Shown here: one piece after another, positions 50,676-58,803 of the stretch
How the letters are laid out: every line of letters starts with the position of its first letter
Numbering within the stretch: the first letter of the stretch is position 1
Assembly: GCF_000147815.2 (NCBI RefSeq)
Contig: NC_015957.1
Coordinates: 5,580,001 to 5,644,000 of the forward strand
Direction: 5' to 3'
DNA length: 64,000 nt
DNA from: Streptomyces violaceusniger Tu 4113
GTDB taxonomy: Bacteria > Actinomycetota > Actinomycetes > Streptomycetales > Streptomycetaceae
Notes under the pieces: model-generated
Database searches by the model: none
The model's input: the letters and a program-made list of their open reading frames with translations, nothing else
Told to the model about the DNA's origin: nothing
Program-made: the position numbers and the translations under genes

Positions 50676-51482
50676 TCAGTGCTCCTGGGCGGTCGGGCGC
50701 ACCATGATCTCGTTGACGGCGGCATGCGCGGGCTGGACGACCATGAAGGCGATCGCGCGGGCGATGTCCTCGGGGTGCAGCCAGGACTCGCGCGTCATAC
50801 CGCGTGCGACGGTGGCCGTCCTGTTGTCGGCCGTCATCTCGGTGACGGTCATGCCCGGCTCGACCAGCCCCACCCGGACACCGCGGGCGGTCACCTCCTG
50901 GCGCATGGCCTCGCTGAAGGCGCCCACCGCGTGTTTGGTGGCCGAGTAGACGCTGTTGCCGGGCCGCGCCACCCGGCCACCCACCGAGCTGACGTTCACC
51001 AGGTCCGCCACCCCGCGCGGGCCGTCGGACGCCGTCCGCAGCAGATGCGGCAGCGCCTGCTGGGAGGTGTGCAGTACGGCCTCGAGGTTGAGGGCGATCA
51101 TCCGCTCCCAGCTCTCGGGGTCGCTCTCCTCGACCGTGCCGGTGGCCGCATAGCCGGCGTTGTTCACCAGCACATCGAGCCGTCCGTACTGCTCCGCCGC
51201 GTCCTCGACGCACTGACGGGCCTGCGCCGCGCTCCGCAGATCGGCGGTGAGGACGGTGCAGGAGCGGCCCTCCTTCCGGAGGGTGGCGGCCAGGTCCTCC
51301 AGCCGATCGGTGCGGCGGGCCACCAGCGCGAGATCGGCTCCCTGGCGGGCCAGCGCCAGGGCGGTGGCCGCTCCGATGCCGCTGGACGCGCCGGTCACCA
51401 GCGCCGCGCAGCCCGACAGCGGGCCGTCGGGGGGCGCGGCGTTCCCGGCCTGCCGGTCGTTCCCGGTGTTCATGTCCGTCAC
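50676..51482 (-). CDS. Short-chain dehydrogenase/reductase
   Basis: 268 residues of a classical SDR: cofactor motif TGASSGIG, structural NNAG in LVNNAGYAATG, catalytic Ser in LVNVSSVGG and YSATK (Tyr-x-x-x-Lys). The RRTDR after the second strand favours NADP(H). It resembles the YdfG/serine-dehydrogenase-like group of broad substrate range. The GTG at 51482 has AGGGAG seven bases upstream; an ATG three codons on is an alternative. It stands alone between the glycosidase and acdS genes, same strand, with more than 160 bases on each side. Confidence 0.92.
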   Translation of the reverse strand: MTDMNTGNDRQAGNAAPPDGPLSGCAALVTGASSGIGAATALALARQGADLALVARRTDRLEDLAATLRKEGRSCTVLTADLRSAAQARQCVEDAAEQYGRLDVLVNNAGYAATGTVEESDPESWERMIALNLEAVLHTSQQALPHLLRTASDGPRGVADLVNVSSVGGRVARPGNSVYSATKHAVGAFSEAMRQEVTARGVRVGLVEPGMTVTEMTADNRTATVARGMTRESWLHPEDIARAIAFMVVQPAHAAVNEIMVRPTAQEH

Positions 51483-51645
51483 CCTGGCTCCCTGGTCTCG
51501 CGGGGGTGGGGAGGCCGCGGGGCCGCATGGCCCGGGCCATGCGTCGGGTACCCCGGTGGCGGCCGCCCATCACCTCGCGTTTCCCCTTTCGGACCGGGGA
51601 TGGGCCGGGGCGGACCAGGGACGCGTCAGAGCGAAGGTGGCAGCG

Positions 51646-52653
51646 TCAGCGGAAGGCGCCGCTGTAGGCGTTGAGCGCGGGCTGGCCGCCGAGGTGGGCG
51701 TAGAGCACGTTGGAGTCCTTGGGTATGTCGCCGTCGCGGACCAGGTCGATGAGCCCGGCCATGGACTTGCCCTCGTAGACCGGGTCGAGGATCACCCCTT
51801 CGAGGCTTCCGGTGAGCCGGATCGCGTCGAGGGTGGAGTCGACCGGGACGCCGTAGAGCTCCCCGGCCCAGCCCTCCAGCACGGTGATCTCCTCATCGCG
51901 CAGCTCCCGGCCGAGGCCGATCAGAGCGGCGGTCTCGCGTGCGATCTTCTCCACCTGGGCATGGGTCTCGGCCACCTTGGCGGAGGCGTCGATGCCCAGC
52001 ACCCGGCGGGGGCGGTCCTGCCCCGCGAAGCCCGCGATCATGCCCGCCTGGGTGGAGCCGGTGACGCTGCACACCACGATGGTGTCGAAGAAGACGCCCA
52101 GCTCCCGCTCCTGCGCCTGGACCTCGCGGGCCCAGTTGGCGAAGCCCAGACCGCCCAGCGGATGGTCGGAGGCCCCGGCGGGGATCGGATACGGCGTGCC
52201 GCCCGCGGCGCGGACGTCCTCCAGGGCGCGGGCCCAGCTGTCCTTGAAGCCGATGCCGAATCCGGCGTCGGCCAGTTGCACCCGCGCGCCCATGATCCGT
52301 GAGAGCAGGATGTTGCCGACCTTGTCGTTGACGGAGTCGGGCCAGTCCACCCAGCTCTCCTGCACCAGTACGGCCTTCAGCCCCAGCTTCGCCGCCACCG
52401 CGGCGACCTGGCGGGTGTGGTTGGACTGCACACCGCCGATGCTCACCAGAGTGTCCGCGCCCTTCCGGAGCGCGTCGGGGACGAGGTACTCCAGCTTGCG
52501 GGTCTTGTTGCCGCCGAAGGCCAGCCCGCTGTTGCAGTCCTCGCGCTTGGCCCAGACGCGCGCCCCGCCGAGCCGCTCGCTCAGCCGGTCCAGGGGGTGG
52601 ATGGGGCTGGGGCCGAACAGCAGGGGATGGCGCTCGAAGTCATCGAGGGACAT
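51646..52653 (-). CDS. acdS: 1-Aminocyclopropane-1-carboxylate deaminase
   Basis: 335 residues, a PLP enzyme splitting ACC to 2-oxobutyrate and ammonia, which lowers plant ethylene. The PLP lysine is Lys50 in [33 protein letters not shown] is conserved; [10 protein letters not shown] carries the Tyr-Glu pair and [11 protein letters not shown] the Leu that distinguish ACC deaminases from D-cysteine desulfhydrases. Length is normal. The ATG at 52653 follows AAGGAG. It is divergent from dhaKL. Two 16-base direct repeats 22 bases apart lie right upstream. Presence of acdS fits a plant-associated Streptomyces. Confidence 0.93.
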   Translation of the reverse strand: MSLDDFERHPLLFGPSPIHPLDRLSERLGGARVWAKREDCNSGLAFGGNKTRKLEYLVPDALRKGADTLVSIGGVQSNHTRQVAAVAAKLGLKAVLVQESWVDWPDSVNDKVGNILLSRIMGARVQLADAGFGIGFKDSWARALEDVRAAGGTPYPIPAGASDHPLGGLGFANWAREVQAQERELGVFFDTIVVCSVTGSTQAGMIAGFAGQDRPRRVLGIDASAKVAETHAQVEKIARETAALIGLGRELRDEEITVLEGWAGELYGVPVDSTLDAIRLTGSLEGVILDPVYEGKSMAGLIDLVRDGDIPKDSNVLYAHLGGQPALNAYSGAFR

Positions 52654-52671
52654 GGGTGACTCCTTAGGGAT

Positions 52672-52709
52672 GGTGCCGGATGCCCGCATGGGTGGTGCCG
52701 GATGTCCGC
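52672..52709. repeat. 16-base direct repeat upstream of acdS
   Basis: GGTGCCGGATGYCCGC occurs at 52672-52687 and 52694-52709, a period of 22 bases or about two helical turns, 19 bases upstream of the acdS start. The spacing suits a dimeric regulator binding on one face of the DNA. Confidence 0.6.
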
Positions 52710-52949
52710 CGATCCCTACCCCGCCGCTCCCCGTCGGCACACGAGCCGGAACCTCCCCAATGCCTCCCCTTCGGCACACGACCGGCGTATGCCTGTAGGC
52801 CGTTGGGGTCCCGCTGCTGTCCAGCCTGAGCACCCTGCCGCCGGGTCGCGGAGACGATCTGTTCCTGAGCCCTCATTCCGCTGCCGCCGCGACGGCGCTC
52901 GACCGCCGAGTCCACCCCGTCCGCCCCACTCGCCCAGGGAGCCGAGTTC

Positions 52950-53948
52950 ATGCCCCAGTACTTCCGCGACTCGCCCGAGTCTCTCGTTCCCGACGCGCTC
53001 GCGGGCTTCGCCGCCGCCCATGCCGATCTCGTCGCCTACCACCCCGACCACGGATACTTCCGCACCCGCCACTGCGCACCCACCCGCCGCGTCGGGCTGG
53101 TCTCGGGAGGCGGTTCCGGCCATGAACCCCTGCACTCCGGCTTCCTCGGTACGGGGATGCTGGACGCCTCCTGCCCCGGGCGGATCTTCGCCTCGCCCCA
53201 CAACCGGCAGATCTTCGAGGCCAGCCGGGCCGTCGCCCGGCCCGAAGGTGTGCTGCACATCGTCAAGAACTACACCGGTGACCGCATCAACTTCAGCATC
53301 GCCGCCGAGCGCCTCGCCCATGAGGGCATCCGCTGCGCACGTGTCCTCATCGACGACGACATCGCCAGCGACTCCGACGACATCGCGGTCGGCCGGCGCG
53401 GCACCGGCACCACCCTCATCATCGAGAAGATCCTCGGCGCCGCCGCCGACGAGGGGCGCGGTCTGGAGGACCTGGTCGCCCTCGGCACCGATGTGACCCG
53501 GCGGGCCCGCAGCCTCGCCGTCGCCTCGGCCGCCCACAACACGCCCGCCTCCGGGGCACCGGCCTTCGCCCTTCCCGACAACGTCCTGGAGTTCGGGGTC
53601 GGCATCCACGGCGAGCGGGCCGAGGGGACCATCCCGCACGCACCGCTCGGCAAGCTGGTCGAGACCATGACGGACCAGTTGCTCGCCGCGCTGCCCGACA
53701 CCGCGGGGACACGGGTGCTCGCGCTGGTCAACGGGCTGGGCTCGATCACCTCGCTGGAGCTGTACGGCATCCGCCACGCGGTCGCCAAGGCCCTCGACGA
53801 CCGCGGTGTCGGCCTCGACCGGTCCCTGACCGGCACCTTCGTAAGCGCCCTGGACATGCGGGGCTTCTCGCTGACCCTGTTCGCCACCGACGCGGAGGCG
53901 CTGCGGCTGTGGGACGCCCCCGCCCGCACCCCCGCCTGGCCCCTGTGA
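52950..53948 (+). CDS. dhaK: Dihydroxyacetone kinase subunit DhaK
   Basis: 332 residues, the substrate-binding subunit. The signature GGGSGHEP (53-60), KNYTGDRINF and the covalent His220 in EFGVGIHGE, which forms a hemiaminal with dihydroxyacetone, are all there. Typical length. The ATG at 52950 follows CAGGGAG. dhaL starts 75 bases after its stop. Together they phosphorylate dihydroxyacetone (or a related short sugar) to the phosphate. No ATP-type fused DhaL as in citrobacter kinases is seen, so a DhaM phosphodonor is expected. Confidence 0.95.
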   Translation: MPQYFRDSPESLVPDALAGFAAAHADLVAYHPDHGYFRTRHCAPTRRVGLVSGGGSGHEPLHSGFLGTGMLDASCPGRIFASPHNRQIFEASRAVARPEGVLHIVKNYTGDRINFSIAAERLAHEGIRCARVLIDDDIASDSDDIAVGRRGTGTTLIIEKILGAAADEGRGLEDLVALGTDVTRRARSLAVASAAHNTPASGAPAFALPDNVLEFGVGIHGERAEGTIPHAPLGKLVETMTDQLLAALPDTAGTRVLALVNGLGSITSLELYGIRHAVAKALDDRGVGLDRSLTGTFVSALDMRGFSLTLFATDAEALRLWDAPARTPAWPL

Positions 53949-54023
53949 CCGCCTCTTTGACCCCGTCCGGCCCCATCGATCCCGCCACTGACCCCGCCAC
54001 CGCCCCGAGGAGTTGCCCCGCTC

Positions 54024-54725
54024 ATGTCCGACCAGCCCGGCCCTAAGGGCCTTACGTACGCCGCCGTCATGGACTGGCTGACACGGTTCGCCGCCACCGT
54101 ACGCTCCGTGGAACCCGAGCTCACCGTGCTCGACCAGAAGGCGGGCGACGGGGACTTCGGCGGCAACCTGGTCACCGGGATGGACGGTGTCCGCCGTGCG
54201 CTGGACGCCCTGCCGGCGGGCGCGGGGAACGGCGAGAGAAGCCGGAGGGGCCCGGACGTGCCGCTCGACGCCGCCGCGCGGGTCTTCCTCGACGATGTCG
54301 GCGGCACCAGCGGTCCCCTGTTCGGGCTGCTCTTCCAGGAGCTCGCCGACGCGCTGGGGGTGGCCGCCGACCCGCCCGGAACCGCCGCGCTGGCCCTGGG
54401 CACCGCTGCGGGGACGGCCGCGATCCAGCGGGTCGGCGAGGCCGAGGTGGGCGACAAGACGATGGTGGACGCCCTCGTCCCCGCCGCGCGGGCCCTCGCC
54501 TCCTGTGAACCCACCGGCGACCCCGCGTACGCGCTCCATTTGGCCGCGGTGGCGGCCCATCGGGGCGCCCGCTCCACGACCGATCTGCGCGCCCGGCGCG
54601 GGCGTGCCAGCTATACCGGCGACCACGCCCGTGGCGTCCCGGACCCGGGCGCCCTGACCGTCGCTTTGCTGTTCGCCTCCGCACACGCCGAGCTGACCTC
54701 GCTGAGCCGGCTCCCCGTGTCCTGA
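54024..54725 (+). CDS. dhaL: Dihydroxyacetone kinase subunit DhaL
   Basis: 233 residues, the nucleotide-binding subunit. Metal-binding aspartates lie in VLDQKAGDGDFGGN (Asp37, Asp42, Asp44); GGTSGPLFG, GDKTMVDAL and RASYTGDHARGVPDPGA complete the pattern. In PTS-type systems DhaL holds ADP as a cofactor rephosphorylated by DhaM. No dhaM follows: the next gene is an acyltransferase with a GAGGAGGAAGG ribosome-type site directly after the dhaL stop, so either dhaM is elsewhere or the kinase works differently. Confidence 0.94.
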   Translation: MSDQPGPKGLTYAAVMDWLTRFAATVRSVEPELTVLDQKAGDGDFGGNLVTGMDGVRRALDALPAGAGNGERSRRGPDVPLDAAARVFLDDVGGTSGPLFGLLFQELADALGVAADPPGTAALALGTAAGTAAIQRVGEAEVGDKTMVDALVPAARALASCEPTGDPAYALHLAAVAAHRGARSTTDLRARRGRASYTGDHARGVPDPGALTVALLFASAHAELTSLSRLPVS

Positions 54726-54895
54726 GGAGGAAGGCCGAGTTCATGAGGGGATCCCCGGACGTGCCGCCCGCCGGTGAACGCCGCGGCCGGGCCGCACGTA
54801 CCGGTATCCGAGTCTGGGCCCGCATGGGACGGGCGGAGCGGGGCAGACGACCAGGATTCGACTATCGGCTCGATCGAAGGGGTCCGGGAGAAGCT

Positions 54896-55978
54896 GTGCA
54901 GCAGGAGACCGACACCCGTGTGACCACGCCCCCGGCCGTCCCACGACCGCGCGAGGGCGGCGCGTCGGGCGGCCGGACGCGCGACCCGTACTTCGACAAC
55001 GCGAAGTACCTCACCATCGTGCTGGTGGCGTGTGGCCACGCATGGGAGCCGCTCACCTACGACAGCCGGGCGGCCACCGCGATCTACCTGCTGGTGTACG
55101 CGTTCCACATGCCCGCGTTCGCCCTCATATCGGGTTACTTCTCGCGGAGTTTCGACATGGCGCCGGGCCGGGTGAAACGGCTGCTCACGGGTGTCGTCGT
55201 GCCGTATGTGGTCTTCGAGGTCGCGTACACGCTCTTCTACCGCTGGGCACAGGACGATCCGGACTATCCGATCAGCCTGCTCGACCCCTGGTATGTGATG
55301 TGGTTCCTGGCCGCGCTGTTCATCTGGCGGATCACCACCCCGCTGTGGCTCGCGCTGCGCCATCCGGTGCCGGTCGCGCTGGCGGTGGCCGCACTGGCCT
55401 CCATTTCGCCCGAGGCCGGTGGGGATCTCGGCCTGCAGCGGGTGCTGGCGTTCCTCCCGTTCTTCGTGGTCGGACTCACCCTGCGACCGAGCCACTTCAC
55501 CCGGCTGCGGACCCGGCGGACCCGGCTGATCGCCCTTCCGGTGGCGGCCTTCGCCCTGTGCACGGCGTACGCGGCGGCGCCCTGGCTGGACGCGGAGTGG
55601 TTCTACCACCGCAAGAGCGTGGCGGCTATGGACGGCGTACCGTCCTGGGCCGGTCTGCTCACCACGCCCGCCCTCTTCGGTCTGGCGCTGGTGCTGACGG
55701 CCTGCTTCCTGGCCTGGGTGCCGGGGCGCCGGACCTGGTTCACCGCGCTCGGTTCGGGGACGCTGTACGGCTATCTGCTGCACGGCTTCATCATCAAGTC
55801 GTCCCGTTTCTGGGACTGGTACGACCATCCATGGCTGCACACCCCGCTCGGGGAGCTCGCCGTCACCGCGGCCGCGGTGCTCGTGATCACCGTGCTGTGC
55901 ACGGAACCGGTGCGACGAGTCCTGCGCTCGCTGCTGGAGCCACGCATGGACTGGGCGTTCCGGCGCACCGGTTCCTGA
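54896..55978 (+). CDS. Membrane acyltransferase, acyltransferase-3 family
   Basis: 360 residues from the GTG at 54896, which has GGGAGAAG six bases upstream. About ten membrane helices; the conserved opening RDPYFDNAKYLTIVLVACGHAWEPL contains the family's catalytic-type His, and FHMPAFALISGYFSRSF follows. This is the OafA/fucose-4-O-acetylase-like group that transfers acetyl or other acyl groups to sugars at the membrane. An ATG at 54743 with a very strong ribosome-like site just after dhaL would add 51 Arg-rich residues of unconserved look; it cannot be excluded and would couple the gene to dhaKL. Confidence 0.85.
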   Translation: MQQETDTRVTTPPAVPRPREGGASGGRTRDPYFDNAKYLTIVLVACGHAWEPLTYDSRAATAIYLLVYAFHMPAFALISGYFSRSFDMAPGRVKRLLTGVVVPYVVFEVAYTLFYRWAQDDPDYPISLLDPWYVMWFLAALFIWRITTPLWLALRHPVPVALAVAALASISPEAGGDLGLQRVLAFLPFFVVGLTLRPSHFTRLRTRRTRLIALPVAAFALCTAYAAAPWLDAEWFYHRKSVAAMDGVPSWAGLLTTPALFGLALVLTACFLAWVPGRRTWFTALGSGTLYGYLLHGFIIKSSRFWDWYDHPWLHTPLGELAVTAAAVLVITVLCTEPVRRVLRSLLEPRMDWAFRRTGS

Positions 55979-56034
55979 GGGCGGACCGGCTCCCTACGGG
56001 CGGGCCGGTTCCCGAGTGCGGCGCGGGTCCGCCG

Positions 56035-56682
56035 TCAGTGGCGGCGGACCTTGAGGGTGTTGTCGGTGCGGGTGGCCGGCTGTCCGTCGGGAGCGGTCAT
56101 GTTCTCCACATGGACATCGCTGACGAGGACGTCCCACTCCCCGTCCGCGAGGTCGAGCCCGGCGAGCACCGCCTCGGGCGTGGGGAAGTGGAACTCCGGA
56201 CCGGGGTCCGGCGCCCAGGACGGGAATGCGGCGTGTCCGGTGATCAGCAGCACTCCGCCCGGTGCGACGACCCCCGCCGCGGTGCGCAGGATCTGGTCCC
56301 GGGGCAGTTCCAGCCGGGAGTGGAAGAAGTGGGCGGAGACGAGGTCGAAGGTGCCGGCCGGGAAGGACTCGGACAGGTCGTGCCGCTGCCACTCGATGTG
56401 GTCGCCGACACCTTCCGACGCCGCGTGTCCGGCGGCGCGGTCCAGGGCGACCTGTGAGACGTCGACGGCCGTGACCCGCCAGCCCTGCCGGGCGAGCCAG
56501 ATCGCGTCGGCGCCCTCACCGCAGCCGAGGTCCAGCGCGCTGCCAGGGGTCAGCCCGGTGGTCTCGCGCACCAGAGCGGCGTTGGGCCTGCCACTCCAGA
56601 CGCGGTCCTCGGCGCTGTAGAAGGTGTCCCAGAACTCCTCGGGCGAGGTGTCGGGCGAGATGGTGTGCGGGTCGGTGGTCAT
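56035..56682 (-). CDS. Class I SAM-dependent methyltransferase
   Basis: 215 residues. FWDTFYSAEDRVWSGRPNAAL leads into the SAM-binding ALDLGCGEGADAIWLARQGW and AVDVSQVALDRA, then HDLSESFPAGTFDLVSAHFF. This is close to the TehB/thiopurine-methyltransferase-like group acting on small molecules or oxyanions. The ATG at 56682 follows AAGGGAG. It is divergent from an XRE-cupin regulator across 90 bases, so that regulator probably controls it. Confidence 0.88.
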   Translation of the reverse strand: MTTDPHTISPDTSPEEFWDTFYSAEDRVWSGRPNAALVRETTGLTPGSALDLGCGEGADAIWLARQGWRVTAVDVSQVALDRAAGHAASEGVGDHIEWQRHDLSESFPAGTFDLVSAHFFHSRLELPRDQILRTAAGVVAPGGVLLITGHAAFPSWAPDPGPEFHFPTPEAVLAGLDLADGEWDVLVSDVHVENMTAPDGQPATRTDNTLKVRRH

Positions 56683-56735
56683 ATCGGATGCGCTCCCTTC
56701 GTTCCTGGCAAGAGAGTGCGCACGGCCGCGGCCAC

Positions 56736-56764
56736 TTGACAAACTTCTTTGCCGGGGTAGCAAA
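56736..56764 (+). promoter_or_regulatory. Promoter and candidate operator of the XRE-cupin gene
   Basis: TTGACA (56736-56741) is followed 16 bases later by TAGCAA (56758-56763). An inverted repeat TTTGC-N7-GCAAA spans 56748-56764, overlapping the spacer and -10 box; CAAA-N4-TTTG at 56740-56751 is a second small dyad. Binding here would repress this gene and could also affect the divergent methyltransferase. Confidence 0.55.
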
Positions 56765-56772
56765 TGAAAGGT

Positions 56773-57369
56773 ATGGCTGACGACGACCTCACCGAGGTAC
56801 TGACCGCCGTAGGACCCCGGCTGCGGGCGTTGCGGCGCACCCGTGGCACCACACTGGCCCAGCTCAGCGAGACGACCGGGATCTCGCTGAGCACCCTGTC
56901 GCGGCTGGAGTCGGGGCAGCGCAAGCCGACCCTGGAGCTGCTGCTGCCGCTGGCCAAGGCGTACGGAGTGCAACTGGACGAGCTGGTGGGGGCGCCGGCC
57001 ACCGGGGACCCCCGGGTCCATCCGCGGCCGTTCACCCGGCACGGCCAGACGTTCGTTCCGCTGACCCGCTATCTGGGCGGGCTGCACGCCTACAAGCAGA
57101 TCATGCCGCCCCGGCCGCAGGGCGTGCGCGAGGAACCGCTGGAGCAGCGGGCGCACGAGGGCTATGAGTGGCTCTATGTGCTCTCCGGGCGGCTACGGCT
57201 GGCGCTGGGCGAGCACGACCTGGTGCTCACGTCCGGCGAGGCCGCCGAATTCGACACCCGTACGCCCCATGGCTTCGCCAACGCCGGGGACCGGCCGGTG
57301 GAGTTCCTCTCCCTGTTCGGGGCGCAGGGCGAGCGCATCCATGTCCGCGCCCGCCCTGCCGGTACCTGA
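56773..57369 (+). CDS. XRE-family regulator with C-terminal cupin domain
   Basis: 198 residues. Residues about 8-70 are an HTH_3 domain (RLRALRRTRGTTLAQLSETTGISLSTLSRLESGQRKPTL is the core region); residues about 110-195 are a cupin (GYEWLYVLSGRLRLALGEHD, FDTRTPHGFANAGDRPVEFL) that should bind a small ligand or metal. Such regulators control detoxification and amine or fatty-acid metabolism. The ATG at 56773 is chosen because the -10 box ends at 56763; the ATG at 56764 would be too near it. No ribosome site is visible, so translation is probably leaderless. Confidence 0.9.
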   Translation: MADDDLTEVLTAVGPRLRALRRTRGTTLAQLSETTGISLSTLSRLESGQRKPTLELLLPLAKAYGVQLDELVGAPATGDPRVHPRPFTRHGQTFVPLTRYLGGLHAYKQIMPPRPQGVREEPLEQRAHEGYEWLYVLSGRLRLALGEHDLVLTSGEAAEFDTRTPHGFANAGDRPVEFLSLFGAQGERIHVRARPAGT

Positions 57370-57395
57370 CCCGTCCCGTTTCCCTCCGGGGGCGT

Positions 57396-57641
57396 TCACC
57401 CCGAGGGCTCGTCCGGGACGGGCCGCTCGGGGTGCACGCTTCCGGTCTGCGGCTTCCCCCGCCGTCCCGTGCCGGACTCGTCCGTCTCGGGGACGTCGTC
57501 CCCGAGATCCGGCTCCTGGCCGGCGCCCGCCACGTCCAGGTGGTCGGGGCCGTCCTGCGCCTGCTGATCGGGGAGGTCCCTGGGGATCCCGCCCCGGTCC
57601 TCGCGCTGCTCTCGTTCTTCCGGTCGCCGGTCGTCGCTCAC
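57396..57641 (-). CDS. Small acidic hydrophilic protein, probably disordered
   Basis: 81 residues from a GTG at 57641 with AAAGGAG eight bases upstream. The sequence is almost wholly charged and polar (SDDRRPEEREQREDRGG, PDLGDDVPETDESGTG) with no Cys, membrane segment or recognisable domain. It ends 26 bases from the convergent XRE gene. Similar short, hydrophilic frames are common in Streptomyces and often unannotated. The good ribosome site and codon bias support it. Function unknown. Confidence 0.6.
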   Translation of the reverse strand: MSDDRRPEEREQREDRGGIPRDLPDQQAQDGPDHLDVAGAGQEPDLGDDVPETDESGTGRRGKPQTGSVHPERPVPDEPSG

Positions 57642-57771
57642 GATGCCGCTCCTTTCGTCGATTCGTCGATGGAGGGGGCACAGCAGGGGCGAATACCCGC
57701 GAGCGCCGGCGGAATGCATGGTCAGCGCCGATTCGATGCGGCCACCTGTACCCACGTGTCCGCGCGGTCGG

Positions 57772-58296
57772 CTACTCCCCCGGCTCCAGCACATACAGTT
57801 CCGGCAGGTTGACCACGATGGCCTCCTGGGTGCTGCGGGCGATGACCACCACCGCCTCGTCGTCGGGGTCCGGGTTCTCCTCCCGGTGCGGCACAAACGG
57901 CGGAACGAAGATGTAGTCACCCGGGCGGGTGCGCAGCCGGACCTCCTCGACATGTCCGTCCCGCTCCTCGGCGAAGACGAACTCGGGGTGGCCCCGCACC
58001 ACGAAAATGGCCGTCTCGGACTCGCCGTGGTGGTGGTTGGCGGAGGCGGTGTCCGGCGCCACATGGGTCTGGCCCATCCAGAGCCGCTCGGAGCCCACCG
58101 ACAGACCGCTGATCGCGGCGAACCGCCGCATCCCCTCGGTCTGGGCGGTGCCGGGGTCGACGTCCTCGGTGCGGATGTGGTGCAGACGCATCCGCAACGA
58201 ACTGTCGGGGGCGGTGGCCTTCAGATCCTTCGGATCCCTCAGATGCGGATGGAACGCGTCGTGCTGCTGCGCGGGGTCGCCGCCGGGCGTCGTCAT
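57772..58296 (-). CDS. Cupin-domain protein, leaderless
   Basis: 174 residues with one cupin barrel. Metal ligands are in SANHHHGESETAIFVVRG (His cluster plus Glu) and the second motif PGDYIFVPPFVPHREEN. It could be a small dioxygenase, isomerase or sensor; no precise match is recognised. It is divergent from the Rrf2 gene. A near-consensus promoter places transcription start at the ATG itself (58296), so it is leaderless, and there is no ribosome site. A shared motif near its -35 box links it to the Rrf2 locus. Confidence 0.87.
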   Translation of the reverse strand: MTTPGGDPAQQHDAFHPHLRDPKDLKATAPDSSLRMRLHHIRTEDVDPGTAQTEGMRRFAAISGLSVGSERLWMGQTHVAPDTASANHHHGESETAIFVVRGHPEFVFAEERDGHVEEVRLRTRPGDYIFVPPFVPHREENPDPDDEAVVVIARSTQEAIVVNLPELYVLEPGE

Positions 58297-58303
58297 GACA
58301 CCG

Positions 58304-58333
58304 ACCGTAGAAAGCCCGAGTAATGGATGTCAA
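58304..58333 (-). promoter_or_regulatory. Promoter of leaderless cupin gene
   Basis: On the minus strand a perfect TTGACA (58333-58328), an 18-base spacer and TACGGT (58309-58304) precede the ATG at 58296 by seven bases. The half-site GGACACCT abuts the -35 box (58336-58343 region) and recurs as part of the palindrome at 59800-59815. Confidence 0.65.
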
Positions 58334-58392
58334 CAGGTGTCCTTTCTCCCATCAGGCACAACACCGTGAAATCCACGCTGCATAATGGCCGT

Positions 58393-58803
58393 ATGCAGAT
58401 CTCGGCGAAGGCGGACTACGCGGTCCGGGCGCTGGCGGAGCTGGCCGCGGACACGGACAGGCCACTCACCTGTGAGGCGATAGCCACCTCGCAGGGCATC
58501 CCCTTCCGGTTCCTCAAGGCGGTCTTCCGCGATCTGCGCCAGGCCGGTCTGGTGCGCAGTCAGCGTGGTTGCGAGGGTGGCTACTGGCTCGCCCGCGACC
58601 CCGCCGAGATGACCCTCGCGGACATCGTGCTCGCCGTGGACGGGGCATTCCTGACGCTGCGCGGCGAGCGGCTGGACGACCTCGGCTACCACGGCCCGGC
58701 GGCCGGACTGCCCGGGGTGTGGCGCGGGATGGAGGACCATGTGCGCCAGGTGCTGACCGCCACCGCCCTCAGCGATCTGGTCCGCGAGCGGCTGGCGGCA
58801 TGA
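58393..58803 (+). CDS. Rrf2-family transcriptional regulator
   Basis: 136 residues. The winged helix MQISAKADYAVRALAELAAD..CEAIATSQGIPFRFLKAVFRDLRQAGLVRSQRG matches Rrf2 proteins (CymR, IscR, NsrR). There is one Cys in SQRGCEGGYW but not the three-Cys cluster of IscR/NsrR, so it should not bind an iron-sulfur centre and is closer to CymR-like thiol or cysteine regulators. CATAAT lies six bases before the ATG, without a ribosome site, so it is probably leaderless. Its stop overlaps the start of the DsbA-fold gene (ATGA). Confidence 0.9.
   Translation: MQISAKADYAVRALAELAADTDRPLTCEAIATSQGIPFRFLKAVFRDLRQAGLVRSQRGCEGGYWLARDPAEMTLADIVLAVDGAFLTLRGERLDDLGYHGPAAGLPGVWRGMEDHVRQVLTATALSDLVRERLAA

Noticed and set aside
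54743..54895. Extended N-terminus of the acyltransferase from the ATG after dhaL
   Set aside because: The ribosome-like site is strong, but the added 51 residues are Arg/Gly-rich and unlike the family. The GTG at 54896 has its own ribosome site. Kept only as an alternative.
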